From assembly GCF_028769735.1 (NCBI RefSeq), contig NC_088177.1, positions 19,970,599 to 20,034,598 on the forward strand: DNA of 64,000 nucleotides, written 5' to 3'. This DNA comes from Zonotrichia leucophrys gambelii. Its lineage: Eukaryota > Chordata > Aves > Passeriformes > Passerellidae. Under the pieces are notes generated by a model. It did no database searches, was not told the origin of the DNA, and saw only the letters and a list, made by a program, of their open reading frames with translations. Shown piece by piece: positions 38,201 through 53,200 of the stretch. The position numbers and the translations under genes were made by a program. How positions within the stretch are numbered: position 1 is the stretch's first letter; the number at the start of each line of letters is the position of its first letter.

Positions 38201-41200
38201 ATCTATAACCCATGGCAATAATTTTGAAACAAGACAGGTAAATATCTATTTTTCAAGATTTTCTAAATAATCAGCAATTTTATAAACACTCCTAGCCTAA
38301 TACTCAAATTTTCCAAGTTATACATACAATTATTCCCAATATTTAAAAACTCATAAGCAAACACATACCAAGGTCCCGCAACTGCTTGGAGGTTTGTGTT
38401 CCATAAGTTCTTTGGATGATATGTGGCCTACTTTTACTTTCCTAAAAAGAAAAATATATGAAATTTTCTTCTAATTAATAACATCAAGTGAAAAATGTGG
38501 CACTTCTTTCAGTATCTGTAATTTTCCAGTCACTACAGCAGCATTAGTTATTTGTCACACACTATACATATACTGCCAAATACAAACTAGAGCGAGACAA
38601 GCTTGAGAACTGTGGCACAGCATCTGCAATTTATTCCACAGACCAAGCAGGATACAAACCTTGAGAATTCTCTGTCCCAATGCTGCAAAAACATTTCACT
38701 AAAAATCACTCAGAAATATACCTAGTTTTCTACTGTCTGTGAGACTTTGGCAGCTGTATTAACAGCTGAAGTTTTAGAAATGGTTGTACACATAAAACAT
38801 GAAATACAAAAAAAAAAAAGCAAAATACTTGCATAAATGCAATCCTATATGCTGATCCAGCATAATCTTATATTTGAATATGCTGGATCACAATCATTTA
38901 AGCTACACAATGGTCACTGACTTAAGACATACAAAGTTTAAGATACCCAGATGTAATTATCTATTTAAGTATGCTTTTTGTGGACTCATGGCAGGCCAAG
39001 AGCAATCCCATGCAGCTATTTAGAGAGGAATGTACAAATGAGTTTTAGAGATCCTTTAAATGAATTTATAAACACTTTCCTTCAAGTACTAGAGCAAATT
39101 GATAAACACTTTTTGACAGTCCATAATCATGTGCTATGGGAAACAGTTTTACTTGTCTGTTCCCAGCATCTAAATGATCAGCAGCAAGTAGGAAACAAAG
39201 GATTAAAGAAAAGCAGAAAAAATTGTAGGTAAATAATAATTACATAATTGCCACCTTAAACAAATTCAAATCAAGTGTTTTAAAATCTTTTTCATTTTCA
39301 TATGAATGCATGAGACATATCACTTATTGATACATTTCACTGAGATCTCAGTACTTTTCATTGAGATCTTTTATTTGGTATTCCTTGACCATGCTCCCAA
39401 ACCAAATAAATTAGACAAAAATAAACTTACTGCAGTGTGGGTCAGATCCATTGGTTCTATCAAGTACAAATAAGTACTGTCTTCAAACATGCCACTAGAA
39501 CATGGAGAAAAAGAAGTGATATTTAGGATTACAAGGCAATCAGTTTGACTGCAGGATATCAACTTTGATAAGACAAAATCAAAAATAGGGCTGAAAAACT
39601 GACCAATATTAAAAATATGTTCATTACTACCACCTGTAGCTAAAGCCAAGACTGGAGGATTATTAAGATATTTGGCACTTTTTAATGGACTAACAGTAAA
39701 TGTAGTGGCATTGCAATGATAAAATACCAAAAGGGGTAAAGACTCGACCTTGGAAAAAGGAAGTCCTACGACACACCCTGAGCATACAAAATATATAATC
39801 AACAGCTGAGCTGAACTTAGCAGGAACTAATGCTAATATCTTGCATTTTTCCCTTGTACAATCTAACAAAAAGATCGATTTTTCTATGATAGAATCATAT
39901 ATGAATACTGAGCATACAAACTGCTGAAATATAATGATTTTTTATCCTTTACCATAATGAGTCATCAGGGGAAATATTTACCTGCACTTATTGTATTCAA
40001 AGGTTTCATGAGACAGCATCAAAACGCTAATTCCAATGATAATAAGAAAAATCTCAAAACATAAAAAAATCTTTGAGCCTGCAGTGTTTCAGTTCCTTCT
40101 ATATTAAGAGACAATATTAAAGAATAACAATTAGTTATAGCCTTGCTTAAAAAATGAGAACATGCACTTACTGAAGTCCATTACAAGTTGAAAGAGCAAC
40201 TTTGGAATCCTTCACACCTCTGATATTTCCATGGTAGTAACAATGCTCTCCTCCCTAATAATTTTTAAAAACAAACAAACAAACACACATACAAAATTAT
40301 CCTGATTTAATGTGTGTTGCATAAAACCAATGCCAGAAAAATCTAACGGTAACAATACACATTAACCTCACTTAGGTACTTGTCTTTACCATCTATCAGC
40401 AGTAAGCTCAGGTAAATTAAAAAGTATTCTCAAAAAATTTTATTAAAAACCCTGAAGTGTAGTTGTCTCTCAGTCACTGCTTGAAAAACCTACTATTCAT
40501 CATAAAAATACTTTTAATTCTTGTGTCATATCATCTGAACTCCAACATGCATATTAAACCCATTCTTTATGTAATGATTATAACTCGAGACACTACAAAA
40601 CATGTAAATGCTCTTTGTCTATGACAGCATTACTTCCATTGTGCATCTTACTTAATGAGTTATTCAGATTCTGATTTAAATTCCTTACAGGTTATTGTAT
40701 ATAATTAAATCAAAGTACTTTACAGAAAGTAATCATTCTGTGTTTACTCTTCCATCATTGAGAATACAAAAAACATGCTTTTTAACAGCTAAATTTGATT
40801 TCTTTCCTTTAAAGATGATCACCTGAGTAAAAAAATGCTGTTTGTTCTTCAGTCATCTTTGTAATTAACTACCTCTTTCATGAAAATACAGTACCTTTCA
40901 CTGAGACCTCACTTCTCTAGATCCACATCAGGAAACAAAACAACCTTTTACCTGGGCATAAAAAGTATTACAAGATACTGCAAAGGACCAGAACACAGTC
41001 TTTATTTGACCTCCTACACAAATTGTGTGGGGTTCTGGGATCTTTTTATTATCTCTAATGAAGCCTTTTACACATTAACGTGACCTCAGGAGCTCTATTA
41101 TCGCTCCCAAATGCAGCAATTCAGAAAACATCCCCTAGGAAGTTTGGATCAAGTTACTGCAGCATGCAAAGGTAGCCCATTTGCTGAGTCTGAAGTTCTA

Positions 41201-44200
41201 ATATAATTTTCCAGTGAGATTCATGATTCAGCAACCGCAGTGCTCAATGCTAGTGCTGCAGCTGACAATTGCATGAGCTAGTCTAAATGCCAGAGGGAAT
41301 TGTTTTCTTGCATCATTTAGCATTTTGGCCTATTCTGCACAATACTGAGTCTTAATGGAACATCTTCCTTTGTATGTAACATGAAACTGCTTTTCTTCTT
41401 CATGGAAGAAAACAAAACAGCCTATCTCAGTGATTGCATTGCAATGGAGTGGTTTAATTCTGCCCTAATCAGCCATTTATAATTTTGAGATTATCTACAG
41501 AGAGGGCAAAATAATGAACCAGACAACTAATATTTGGACAAACACAGTCTGCACTTTCTGAAGACATGAACACAACCAGAATGCTTGCTTCCCTCCACTC
41601 TAAATACAGATATCTATCATACATAATAAGCTTGCAAAAAATATTTTGGCATTTCTACCAAATACAAAGAAAGTAATTCCCTACAAATGTAGTTTATAAC
41701 CTTCCTAGGAACCTTCCAGTCCTCATTTTGTTACTACAAACAAACAAAAAGACTGGTCTGGTTCCCTTAGGGCTGAACTACCTTGCAGAACTTCAATCTG
41801 GCTTTGGATCAATAGCCTATGGCACTGATTTCAATTTGGGAGCCAGTCTGACAAACAAAATTAATTAGATGTCTAGGAATATGCTGATTTTGTAATAACT
41901 CCAGAGGTTAAGGTTTCAGTTAAATCTTTCATTTTCTGTTTCATGACTGTATAATCCTTGCAGACAAAAGTCACTGGAAGACTTTTGGGTTTGTTTAAAT
42001 ATCTTACATTACCATTATTTTTTCTCCTTGCACTTTGTGCTAAGGACACATAAATAGTTAATGAAGATTAATCTGGTGGTGACTTCAACCCCTCCACCTG
42101 CTATATTTTACATGATGTAACTGTCCTGGCAGTAATGGATCATCTTCACTACCACCACCTACAAATGCTCACTCCTCACCCCAAAACACAGCTTTTCTTT
42201 TTTGTACAATTCCTCTTGGATCACTGAGATATCCGTACACGATGAGATCACAGTCACCTTCTATGTGTGGAAAAACACTTCTGAAGTTTATAAGTCTTGC
42301 AAAACATTTTTTCTCCCTCTTTTTTTTTTTTTTAACATTTTACTGGCATTGTTCCCTCAGAATGACAATTAAAGAGCACAATACCTTTGAAAATTTTGGT
42401 TTTCCATCTTCATAGTGGATCTCCACATAATTGGAAGATAACAAATCACTGTCAAAGAAAGGATAAATAAAGATGAGAAAACTCTGAGTACTCCTTCTAT
42501 TGCTATGGGTAGGTTTGAGGGGTTTTGTTACCATTTTCAAAGCATTTTTATTTTGCTTGTACATTAGTTAAAAAAAATAAATCAAGCAGTTTATATTTGG
42601 TAAATGGTTTGAAGGTACACTGGAAGTGAGAGTGTGGTATAGAAGGGGGAATTTCATTCTGCAATCTAATCCCCTGTATTTTAGCTTTACAATTAGATTA
42701 CCAGCCTTCTAAATATGCAAAAAAATACCCCTTGGCCTTAGAACTTTTCTTGCTGACAGTATATGTATTTCTGTTCATCACAATTTTCAAATAGCTTTTC
42801 CATTCTATCTTAAAGAGTAAATAGAATGTATGTAAGGCTGAACAAATAAATACACCATTGTTATGAAGACAGGAGTGTATAATCACTTTCACAAGCTGCA
42901 AATACTCTGTTTTTTTCCAAAGACAATAGCGTTCCTTAAAAGAAAACACACAATGCAGAACCCAAAACACACTCCATAATAACCCTTTTTCTTACTTTCA
43001 CTTTTTATTTTCAGACACCTTTCTCATTCTTATTTCCTTTCTAACTCTGGCAAGAAAATTTCAGAAACATACTAATTTTCCATAATGTATAACTTACAGT
43101 TTTGTTGGTTTATTAAACTAAGCTTAGCCAGCCTGTACACATCCTGTAATAACCTCAGTGCCCCATTCACATCTCACCCTGTTACAATCAGGGTTGCAGC
43201 ATAATGCCCAGGGAGAGCAAAGCAATTGAAGACATTGACTGGCCCCACCAAATATGCAAGATAAGCATTTTACTTAATGTGATCCAGAATTCTTAGCATT
43301 TTTGAAGTCTCTAAGGTACACTTGCAACTAAAAAAAAGAATTTTTAAAAATCATTAAAAGGTCTGATAGTGGTACACATATCAAAACAAAAATATCATTG
43401 CTACAAATAAAAAACACCATTATGGAAGTCTGGTGTGGCAAAATAGCTCTGATGGGAATTCATGACTAAAAACAACCTATGATAATGGGTATCTCAAACT
43501 CAGATTAGGCTATTAGCAATCCTGATAACACTTTAACTCTGGGACTCCTGGCTCCTCAAATCAATTCTTCATGCCATATTTATCAGGCATTACACTCATT
43601 AGAGAGCATCCTGCAGAAGTCAGTTACCATGGTTCTCTTAGAAGGTCTTCCTCATGAAACTGACACAGCACACTCTGGGCATGCAAAACCAAGGCTAATA
43701 GCCGTGAATAATTACTGAAGTCTAATAATTTCCCTTAAACATCACTGTGAAGGCATTATTAAAATGATTTTTTTAAAAGTGCATATTTAAAAATAAATTC
43801 AGTTGCATGAAATAACTTTAACTTTGTGTCATAGTAAGCTATAAGCTTTCTGCAGAAAATACAAATGCTGTATAAATAGTTTAAGTACTTGACTGCAATG
43901 CAAATACTTATTTCTTCAACATGGCAAGATTGAAGCTTGTAAAAAGGCATACATATACAAAACAATTAGAGTGTTGATAATGTCCTTTTACTGTTTGTAT
44001 TTTTCATACTTGTTATGAAGCATGAAGACTGCAGTTCCCAGTAGGGGATGGTACAGACAAGGCTACAGGTAACTGACATAAGCAAGAAAACTGAAAACTG
44101 TAATTAGAATACAAGTATTAAAAAAATTACTGAGAATGATTAAACACAGGACCTGTGTTAACATGATAGGGCCCTGACCAGATTCCAATTTTTACAGACA

Positions 44201-47200
44201 TTTCTGCTTTAATTCATGAAGACCATTTGGTTTCTTCAAATTCCTGGATCAGCACTTAACTACCTGTTGCCAAATCAAGCTCACAGTTTCACACCTTCTT
44301 TTTTGCCCTCTTTTAGTATGACTCTTCTATGACTGATCTCAGAACTTCTTTCTATGCTATCTAGAGCTTTTTGCATCTCGTAACACTTGCAGTAAGTGGC
44401 ATCCCCTTTGTGTACTGACTCACAACTAACTACAGTTTAATTACAGCATTTCTCTCAGATTTATCTTATTTTGTGTGACATAAGAGCTGCTCAAAACTTT
44501 AGTCTACCCTTTGCAGCACCTTTCCAGAATTTAGTATTCTTTTCTTGGATTTTGTTTGAACTTCTTTTGTAACTTAGTTGGTTCCTCATCTGCCAACCTT
44601 TTCCATTCTTTAGCCTCTCAGTTCCAACTGCCAAAGAATTCCCAGTTCGGTGTTGTCCTAATACCGTGTCCCACATGACAGGATATCTAACATGGAGTAC
44701 TTATGATGGAAAACTCCTGTATGTATAGACACAAATACTGCAAGTACAAAGCAGGGATGCAGAGAGTTTCCCAGTAGACTCCACACTTTTCTCATCTCCG
44801 ACCTCCCCACATGTATGGGGTCTGTGTGGCAAGGTTTTGGCAGTGGGGGAGCTGTGGCAGTGGCGCTCTGAGAAGCTGCTGGGAGCTTCCCCCATCTCCA
44901 ACAGAGCTGGTGCCAGCCAGCTCCAAGATGGACCTTTGGCATCTGCAGGACACAAGGCACTTCAGTGGAATTCTCCATGCTGAACAAATGCCCTCCACAG
45001 AAAATTAAGGCCACTGTTTATGAAATACTTCCCAAATGCCATGCTACGAACAAAACTCGACTTTAATTTGTGAAGCACCCTTTTGGCAAATGTAACACAG
45101 AATCCACCACCTAGAAGGTGGAGCGGAAAAGCTTTTTATAAGACTTTTGATTTCACAAAATTGTTTCTCATGCAAGGCTGGACTGGAGTGTTTATCTCTA
45201 GTTTCTGGTCATTATGTTTTTAAGCTTGCCACACAACCACCAAGGTCATGCAAGGGCTTTTTTCTCTTAACATTTCCCTCAGGACAGCAAGAATTTTGAA
45301 CATTCCATTATAAAATAACAGTCAGCTGTTCCTTAAACTGTATGCTTCCCCCTTGGCAAGTACCTGACTTTTGTCAGGTACCTTGTATCACTTTGTCTCA
45401 TTTCAACTATCTGCCTACACTAGCAAAACATCCAAAAGAACATCTTGCTTGCAAACATTGAGAAAGACGGGAAGGGTAACGAAATTCGTTCTACATTTTG
45501 CTAAAACTCTGGGAATAACAACAGATGTAAAAATATACATAGAACTGCTACTGTAAATTTCCCCTACAAAACTTTTACCTGTTATTAACACTGACAAATC
45601 TGACAAAAGACAAAGTATTAAAGGAAAAAAAAAAAATAGAATGCTTAACCAAAATAACTTTCAAGCATTTTTTCCTACACAAAAGACATACACAGAAGAT
45701 CACTGTAATTTCACCAGGAGGTGTGATGGGGCCCTTTATGTAAGTGGCATCAAAAAGAAAGGCCTAGAATACATTGATTAAGAGCTCATGTAGAACAATT
45801 GCCTGAGGAATGAAGCACAAAACTCTATGCATAAAGTAGGGGTCTCCACAGCACAAAATAACTCTTCTTCCTTCATTATCACTTACAGAATGCCTAAATT
45901 TACCTCTGAAAGGCAAACCTGAGTTTTATGAAATACATTTGCATCTAATCTACACTGGACTGTATTTTGCCACCTTTGATCCATTTTATGCCATTCACAT
46001 ATTGCTTAGGGCAGAAATGCATCCAGCACAGCAAATTTGACTTTCAGTATGACAAGCACCAGAAACAGTGCAAGCTTGAACTGAAATGAGTGTCAGTCAT
46101 GATCACATCAGACAGAAGTCTGTTTAGGTAGTGACACATTAGTATGATCCTGTGCAATGAACACACTAAGTTGCAACATACTGAATGAACTAATGACAAA
46201 ATAATTTGTCTGCTGTGTCCTTTTCTACAGTTCCTTCCACCCTGCCTTGTTTATCTCAGATAATTGTTCTTATTGAGCTGTCTTGCTCCCTGACTCTTCT
46301 ATCTGAGAAATGCAAAATAAGCAGCAAAGGGATCTGCCATTCCCTGTAGCTGCTGCCTTTGAAGGCACAGACCAGCTGTTGAAGCAAGCAGCAGATGCTT
46401 TCTGAAGAACTCACATCCACTTCCCTGGCATGTACTTCACTGCTGATGTTTTCATTAGCAGGAGAGCTGCAGAGTAAAAGTGGCTTACCTCAGCTGGCAT
46501 CTAACTATCCTGATGGAGAGAATTGATTTGGGTTGGAAAAGGCTATGAAATTACCAAAAGATATCATATACAGGTGAGCAAATTCCCTTCCTAGCAACCT
46601 AGCAGACAGCCTGCAGAAAATCAGAGTTCAGCAAGAATTACCTTTCTTGCATACTTCTTAAATTATCTTTACACTAACCTATTACCAGGCAATACTTTAT
46701 TAACTATTCTGAAATGTTTCAAGCTCAGTACCAGTGTCTGAGCAACCTAGTTTAGTTGAGTTATTTAGCCGAACACCCATCAGATGTTTTTGTCCATTTG
46801 ACAGACAGAGTTTAGTAGCACATAAAGACGGGAAAAACAAAAAAACAAAAGAGACCTTGCTGCAGTATTGTTTTAAAACAATCAAGGCATGATCATCTAA
46901 TGCAATGCCCATCTACACACTTGTTTATATTAACAGTTTCAATTATATTCACAAACTTTGTTGAACTCACAGTTTTTAGGTGAATTTATTAAATTTCTAT
47001 TGTTTATTTAAGGAATGTCATAAGTACTCAAAGTTTCCTTCTGAAAAACTGTGACTAGCTTTCCCATTTTCATTTTAAAAAGAATGAAATTTTATTTTAA
47101 AAAAGAATTATAAAAAAACCCCAAGAATCAAGTAGTTTCTCAAATAATTCAGTTATTGCCCTCCTGTTTTTTAAATTAGGCTAACATTGTAACCTCCTCT

Positions 47201-50200
47201 GGGACCATTCTCCAGCTAATTCAGTCCTACAGAAACATACACCGCAAAGAATAAACACCAATTATAAGGTTTAAACAATTAGATAAACTTTTCTCTTACG
47301 TTGGCTGCACTTCACAAAAGAAACTAACTTTCCACCACAGTCATCATCTTTTAATATCTCAAATTGTTAAGTCATGTGGTCAAATGCAGTGGGGATGGGT
47401 TTTTTCAGTTCATGTCAAAGAGGCCAAACATTTTTTCTATGATATCTTCATGGAAAAGAAATCCATTTTCCTGGAAACTGAGTCTCCTAGAAAGATGGAC
47501 CTCTACAGAGAAAAGAAGGAAAAGCTAAAAAATACAGACTGATTTTCGTGATTTCTTTTTCCTCCCCTTCCCCAAGAATCCTAAATTTTGAGGCAAGTTA
47601 TCCATAGGAAGGGAGAGAAATTTTTGTCTTTGGGTTTCCCCTCTGTTTCTGCCCACTAATTTCCTGTTCTTGGGTGTGTCTCAGCCCCCACGGTCCCACT
47701 GGGTGAAGGTTCCAGCACAGCCTCAGCCCCCTGTGCTGGAACTGGACCATGGCTCTAAACTGACAGAAAATACAGCCAACTTCCCTCCTCACTAAAAAAG
47801 CAGCAAGTAGACATTTTTAATTCACTGCTTTTGGTAGTGCTGCTCTTTAATGTGTTTTAGTACTACACCAGAACATAAAGCCTGCTACCTTAAAATAGGA
47901 CTTTAAGAGTTACCTGCACAAACTCTTCTCTTTCAGCAGAAAAACAGCAAGTTAAAAGCCTTTTTACAAGTTGCTGGAAATGAGATCATTAAAAACTAAT
48001 TTTCTAGCACCTTGCAGACATATGTTTGCAAGGTAAATAATGCAGCAATATAAAATAAGAAACTGGTCAGATATACTAGAATCATTGATTACCCAAATAC
48101 AATGTTCCAACATTGCCATTTGAGGACAAAAGTGAACTTGCTAAGTGAACAAAGGTTCTTTATATAAATTCTGTTTTATGACAATGCTACATGCTACTCA
48201 TTGCATAGGAAGTTTATTGAGTTTGGGCAGACAATCTTAGTTGAATTGTAAGTCTAACTTTTCCAGTGGGATTGTTACCCCACTACTACATTTCAATCAC
48301 CACACTACAAATACCTTACAATCTTCCATTTTCATACTAAGAGTATTAACTAAAAACATTATTTAACCCATTATAGATTAATGAAATTGAATATCCAATT
48401 TTCTTCACTTAATTGTCAAGTTATAGTATTTGCTGTGAAAAAAGAGCATCTGCAACAAAGAAGGTAGGAAATCACAAAGTTTCCAACAGTGGTACAGAAA
48501 ACCAAAAACTAGAACCTGTTTGCATGCAACAACCATCCTCGATTTTAGCTTCAATTACTTGTAGAACATTCAAAAAAACACACAGGAACAAAACCAAAAT
48601 GCCCAGAACACATACAGTGTAGGTGGCACTAACTCACCTTAGACAACTGATGGAAATATATATTCATCATATACAAGGGTATTCCATATTGTTCTGCCTT
48701 TGCTTCTGACTAGACACTAGCACTATGCCAACTACAACCCAACATAGCAGCAAAATGCTGCTTTTTGCTCTACACATAAAAATAACTGAAACACAGGAAT
48801 GGGTCTTTTTCACATCATTGTCTATGGGTATTTACAATTTATGTTACAAGTTTTATGACTTACAGTTTTAAAGTATTATGTCCAGTCAAAAACTATCACA
48901 GGTTTTTGAAGTTATTTTCTGGAGCAGAACCAGCTAAAGAGTCAAATGTTTATGAGACAAAAACCACTAAAGAAGCCAGGAGAAAACCTAATGCATAAAG
49001 AGGTAAGCAGTAGGGATATCAGTAAGGCATCTGAGCACCCTATGCCTTATATATAGGCAGTAAGAACATTCCTGATATCACAAGAGCAGAACTTCTTCAG
49101 CCAAAGTGCACAGCAAATTCATTCCCTCTCTCTTTTTGAAGTGATAGGCACTGCATTTTTTGATTGCTGAGAAAGCAGCCACAATTAGAAAAAATCTGTC
49201 ATTTACTTATGAACCATTTGTTGTTAAAAATAAGCAAGGACAAACAGCAGGACTGGAGAAGCGGTAACATTGCCAGGATATGGGGAATGTCAATGGGCTT
49301 GTGATTTTACTTGGATAATAGCCATCCACCAGGAGACTCAGACAGGAAATGCAACAAAACCCAAATCCTAATGAACAGGAGATAAGAGTTCTGGTCTTCA
49401 TTATAGTCTCTGTTAGGCCACTGACCACCAGGCCATGGAAGAAGCCACTCAAGCACGGTCTTGAAGAGGTTCAGCCAGAAATTTAGAACAGATAAGAAGC
49501 AGTAAACAACGTAATTTGTCTCCTGGGAAGGAACAAACTTATCTCAGGATGTCTGCCCAGACTTGTGGATATGTGCAATCATTTTTATGGAACATTCAGG
49601 GAATGTGCCAAGGGTAGGAAAGGTGAATCAGGACAGAGCCTATGGAAAACAGAGAGGAGGTGGCCTGAAAAGGAGTCACTAGCATAAGCTGCAAGACAGT
49701 CAGCTTTTTTGGCACAGCCCTGCACCTGATCACTGCTGTCTGTCCTATGTTAAGTCCTACTTGTAACACCCCCTTTGTGACCTTGCTCTCTATCCTGCAT
49801 AGGTGTGATCTGCAAGGAAACTTGAGAGTCAGTCAACAGCTATAGGGAGATCCGTATCTGGAAAGCCTAAGGCCTAAGACAGTGACCACATAAGAGACCT
49901 CAAGCCTGGGCACCAATACTGAATGAACCTAAAGCCTGTGTTAATGTTTGTGTCAGTGAATGCTGTCCTGCCCCTGATCCAGAAGAGGGCTGGAGTACCT
50001 TTCACAAGCAAACTTTCAATTCTCATCAGCTGTGGAAGAACCTCATGAGCCTGTTTTCTTCTCCCAAGTGCTGTCAGCATGTTTACATGGTGCCAGTAAA
50101 GGCAATGGCTTTTCTTTGTCACTGTCTGTGTTACCAGCCATACCCCACACACACTGCCATCTTGGGAATGTGTGCTCACACTCACTGCTTGTGCAGATGT

Positions 50201-53200
50201 GCAGACAGGAGCAGTGAAAGCACACCAAGAGGAGGAATTCCCTGTAGCTTAGAGGGCACTAAATACTGGTTCCCTTCACAAGTATGTCATGATTATCCAC
50301 TGGAATTACTATGCACAGGTCCAACCCTCATAAAACAATACAGTCTTGCAATTACACTATAATTTTTCCAGAGCCTAGAGAACATCCAGTTATCTTCAAG
50401 CTTTCTTTGTCCTTCAATTGTGTGACATTCCCATAATTCATCTTTTGCCAGACACTCAAGACTTCACGTAACATTTTGAAAGAAAAAATGCAAGAGCAAC
50501 CTAACTTCAAAATTATGCATGGATGAAGGAAAATGTTTCCAGTTCACCTTTACAGCAAAATATCTGATAATTAGCAGCCAAGAAGCCAAATATACAAATA
50601 TAAGTTCTGCAAATTTTCTAAAGTAGTAACTTGCTGCTTTTAAAAGCTATTAGATTTACTAAGTTTCTGTCTGTATCCCTAACAAAACTTCCCTTATATG
50701 ACAGTTTAAGACCAAAAAAAGACCTCATATGAACCTCAAGAACAGAGGAATGCTTTTTAAAATCAATATGTTTCTGTAAATTTGTTTCTCCTTTTTTAAG
50801 CATGCTCAGTCTCAAGAGACATAGAAGGGGCAAATGCACTTTTGGGCATTACATTTTACCTGTCCAATATTTAGTATGAATTTTCTGCCTTGTTTTTAAA
50901 CTTTCAGTATCCATAAAAAGAGGTCATTACAATTTTTAAAAAATCATAGTTCCACACTTTCAGGGGTGATATAAAAGCATGTGGGATATACACAACTAAA
51001 CCACCACTGCCCTGTATTACAAATCAGCTCTTCTAGACCAAAGAATTGTGTAGAATTGTCTGTCTTACAGCAAGCAGACTTGAGCTGCACTTTTCAGCAC
51101 AGCCACACCATTAAGAGTCCCATTTCATTAGGAACTCCAAGACTGTAGTGACAATACATGATTTCCACATCACTAAAGATGAGCTATCCATACAAGTATT
51201 TACAGTATTTCTGCACACTGACTTGAGCAACTAAAACATCTCATGATAATTCATCAATTAGTTTTTAAAAAAGCACAAGAAAATCCACATTTTGCAAATA
51301 CTACCCATACTGGAATTTCTCCATCTATCACAATTTATTTTACCATGAACAATAAAATGTTAAGGGTATCTACTTTATGGGTGTCAGCAAGTGTTACTGA
51401 TATCTTACATGAAAAATGTTAAATGCTGTTTTGTATTAATAAACTTGGATAACAGCATCTTTTTTCAACAAATCTTGGAATGTTACATGCCCTGACCTTG
51501 CACCACAAGATGATAATAAGAGCAGGAGTGAAAGCAACCTCAAATCATGCACTTACTTATTCAGTGTGAGGTCAAGGATGAATTTAGAGCCAAAGGCCTC
51601 AATCTGGAAACTCGCCTGGGCCAGATGTACAGCCTGTAAACAGAAACACACAGTTGTCAAAATATTCACTGAGTTTTAGATACAAAACAAATGTGACTGT
51701 GAAAAACAAAGTTATGGAAAACATGCTTATTTTGATGAATCTCATGGGCATATGAAAACTTTTGCCCTTGTACCAAATTCTCATTCAAAAGGACTTCCTT
51801 TTTAGAAGGAAGCAAATGGTACCTGAAAAGCATACTCTGAAACACACACTCATCCCTCACAAAATGGAAAGGAAAAAAAAAGTTTCACACAAATGTCTAT
51901 ATTTTGCCATAACCAGATGGCTGTGTAACATAAGCAATGTAGTATACTGTTCTTTTAATTTAGTTATTGCAATCATTCCCTTTAAAAGGCTGAAATAATT
52001 AAAGCATTTGTAATACACACTTTCAAATATGAAAATCATGGCAAGGTTCCTATTACATATTATGAAAAACGCCTTCAAAGTAATCCCTTCCCAATTAATG
52101 GCTTGTACTTGGCACTGTAGCTAAATCAGTATAAAGAATACTGATGCTGGTCAACACACAACAGATCAACATTAGCTTGTCTTGCACAGGGAGTTAAGTT
52201 TAACTTCAGGATATTCAGTTCTTGTCAGGTAAATTGTATTCTTTATTTTTCTCTATACTGCAATAACTGTAGCCAAAGACATTTGAAACATGCTTATCTG
52301 TTTCTAGAAAAATGGGGAAATGATAAGAGATGATCCAAGAATTCCTTTTTGTGAAGAGCTGTTCTAGCAGGGTTGAAGAGATTACATCTGAATTTCACAG
52401 TATCTTTCCTGATAACATTCTAATAAAATCATGCTCACTTATACACTAATTTGATACAGTATAAATAATTACACAAAGCTGGAATATTATGACTAAGCCC
52501 ATTAGTCAAAAGACAAAAAACCCCCTATTTTTTATTAAACACCACAATTAACCCTCAGGTATGTCACATGTCACAGAAAATATATCAAGTTCTAGCTAGT
52601 TTACAGCACAACTTAAATAGTATGAAAGTTAGCTTTTATGGTTAGTTCTGTTTTCTTTTGGAAATTTCTCCACAAAGGATAAGGTCTTCATGTTTCTCTT
52701 CCATTCTTGCACTACACAAAGCAGCACCGATTTTAATCTTCCTTCTCAGCAAAGTTATTAATCATCTTTCAGAAAATTCTTCAATATAATTTTTTAAAAT
52801 TGCTATTGTAACTAAAATCAGCTGTGACATTTCCTGTAACACTTTATCATTCTTTGCTACCAGAATTATAATTTCCCTTTCAATAGGGTCACAGAGCTTT
52901 GTTGTCAGGCTTCTTTTTTAAAAACAAGTCATGTACAAGTATTTTAAGTACCTTTTAATGCCATTAAAGAATCTTAGCTAAAGCCTGTTTTTGTTCATTA
53001 AAAATACAATTACTCTAAACAAGAATTAAAAAAATAATATTCCCAGCTGATATCTAAAATCACATAGAAGCAAACCACTACTAAGCTTTCTCTCTGCTCT
53101 ATTTTTTGGTAAATGTATATTGTTGTCTCACCAGTTCACCAATTTGCTAACACTGGCCTGGCAGATCTGAGTTTACAGCTGCTCTGAATCAGCAGAGCAA

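Noticed and set aside
39371..39802. 143-codon minus-strand open frame
   Set aside because: It is exon 6 of ADAM23 read through into both neighbouring introns; only 39431-39494 is coding.
44658..45014. Overlapping open frames on both strands
   Set aside because: They fall on the LTR-like GC-rich fragment and differ in every frame; no protein-like conservation is expected.
46525..46545. GGGTTGGAAAAGG as a trace of CR1
   Set aside because: Only one short CR1-like word without neighbouring landmarks; insufficient.
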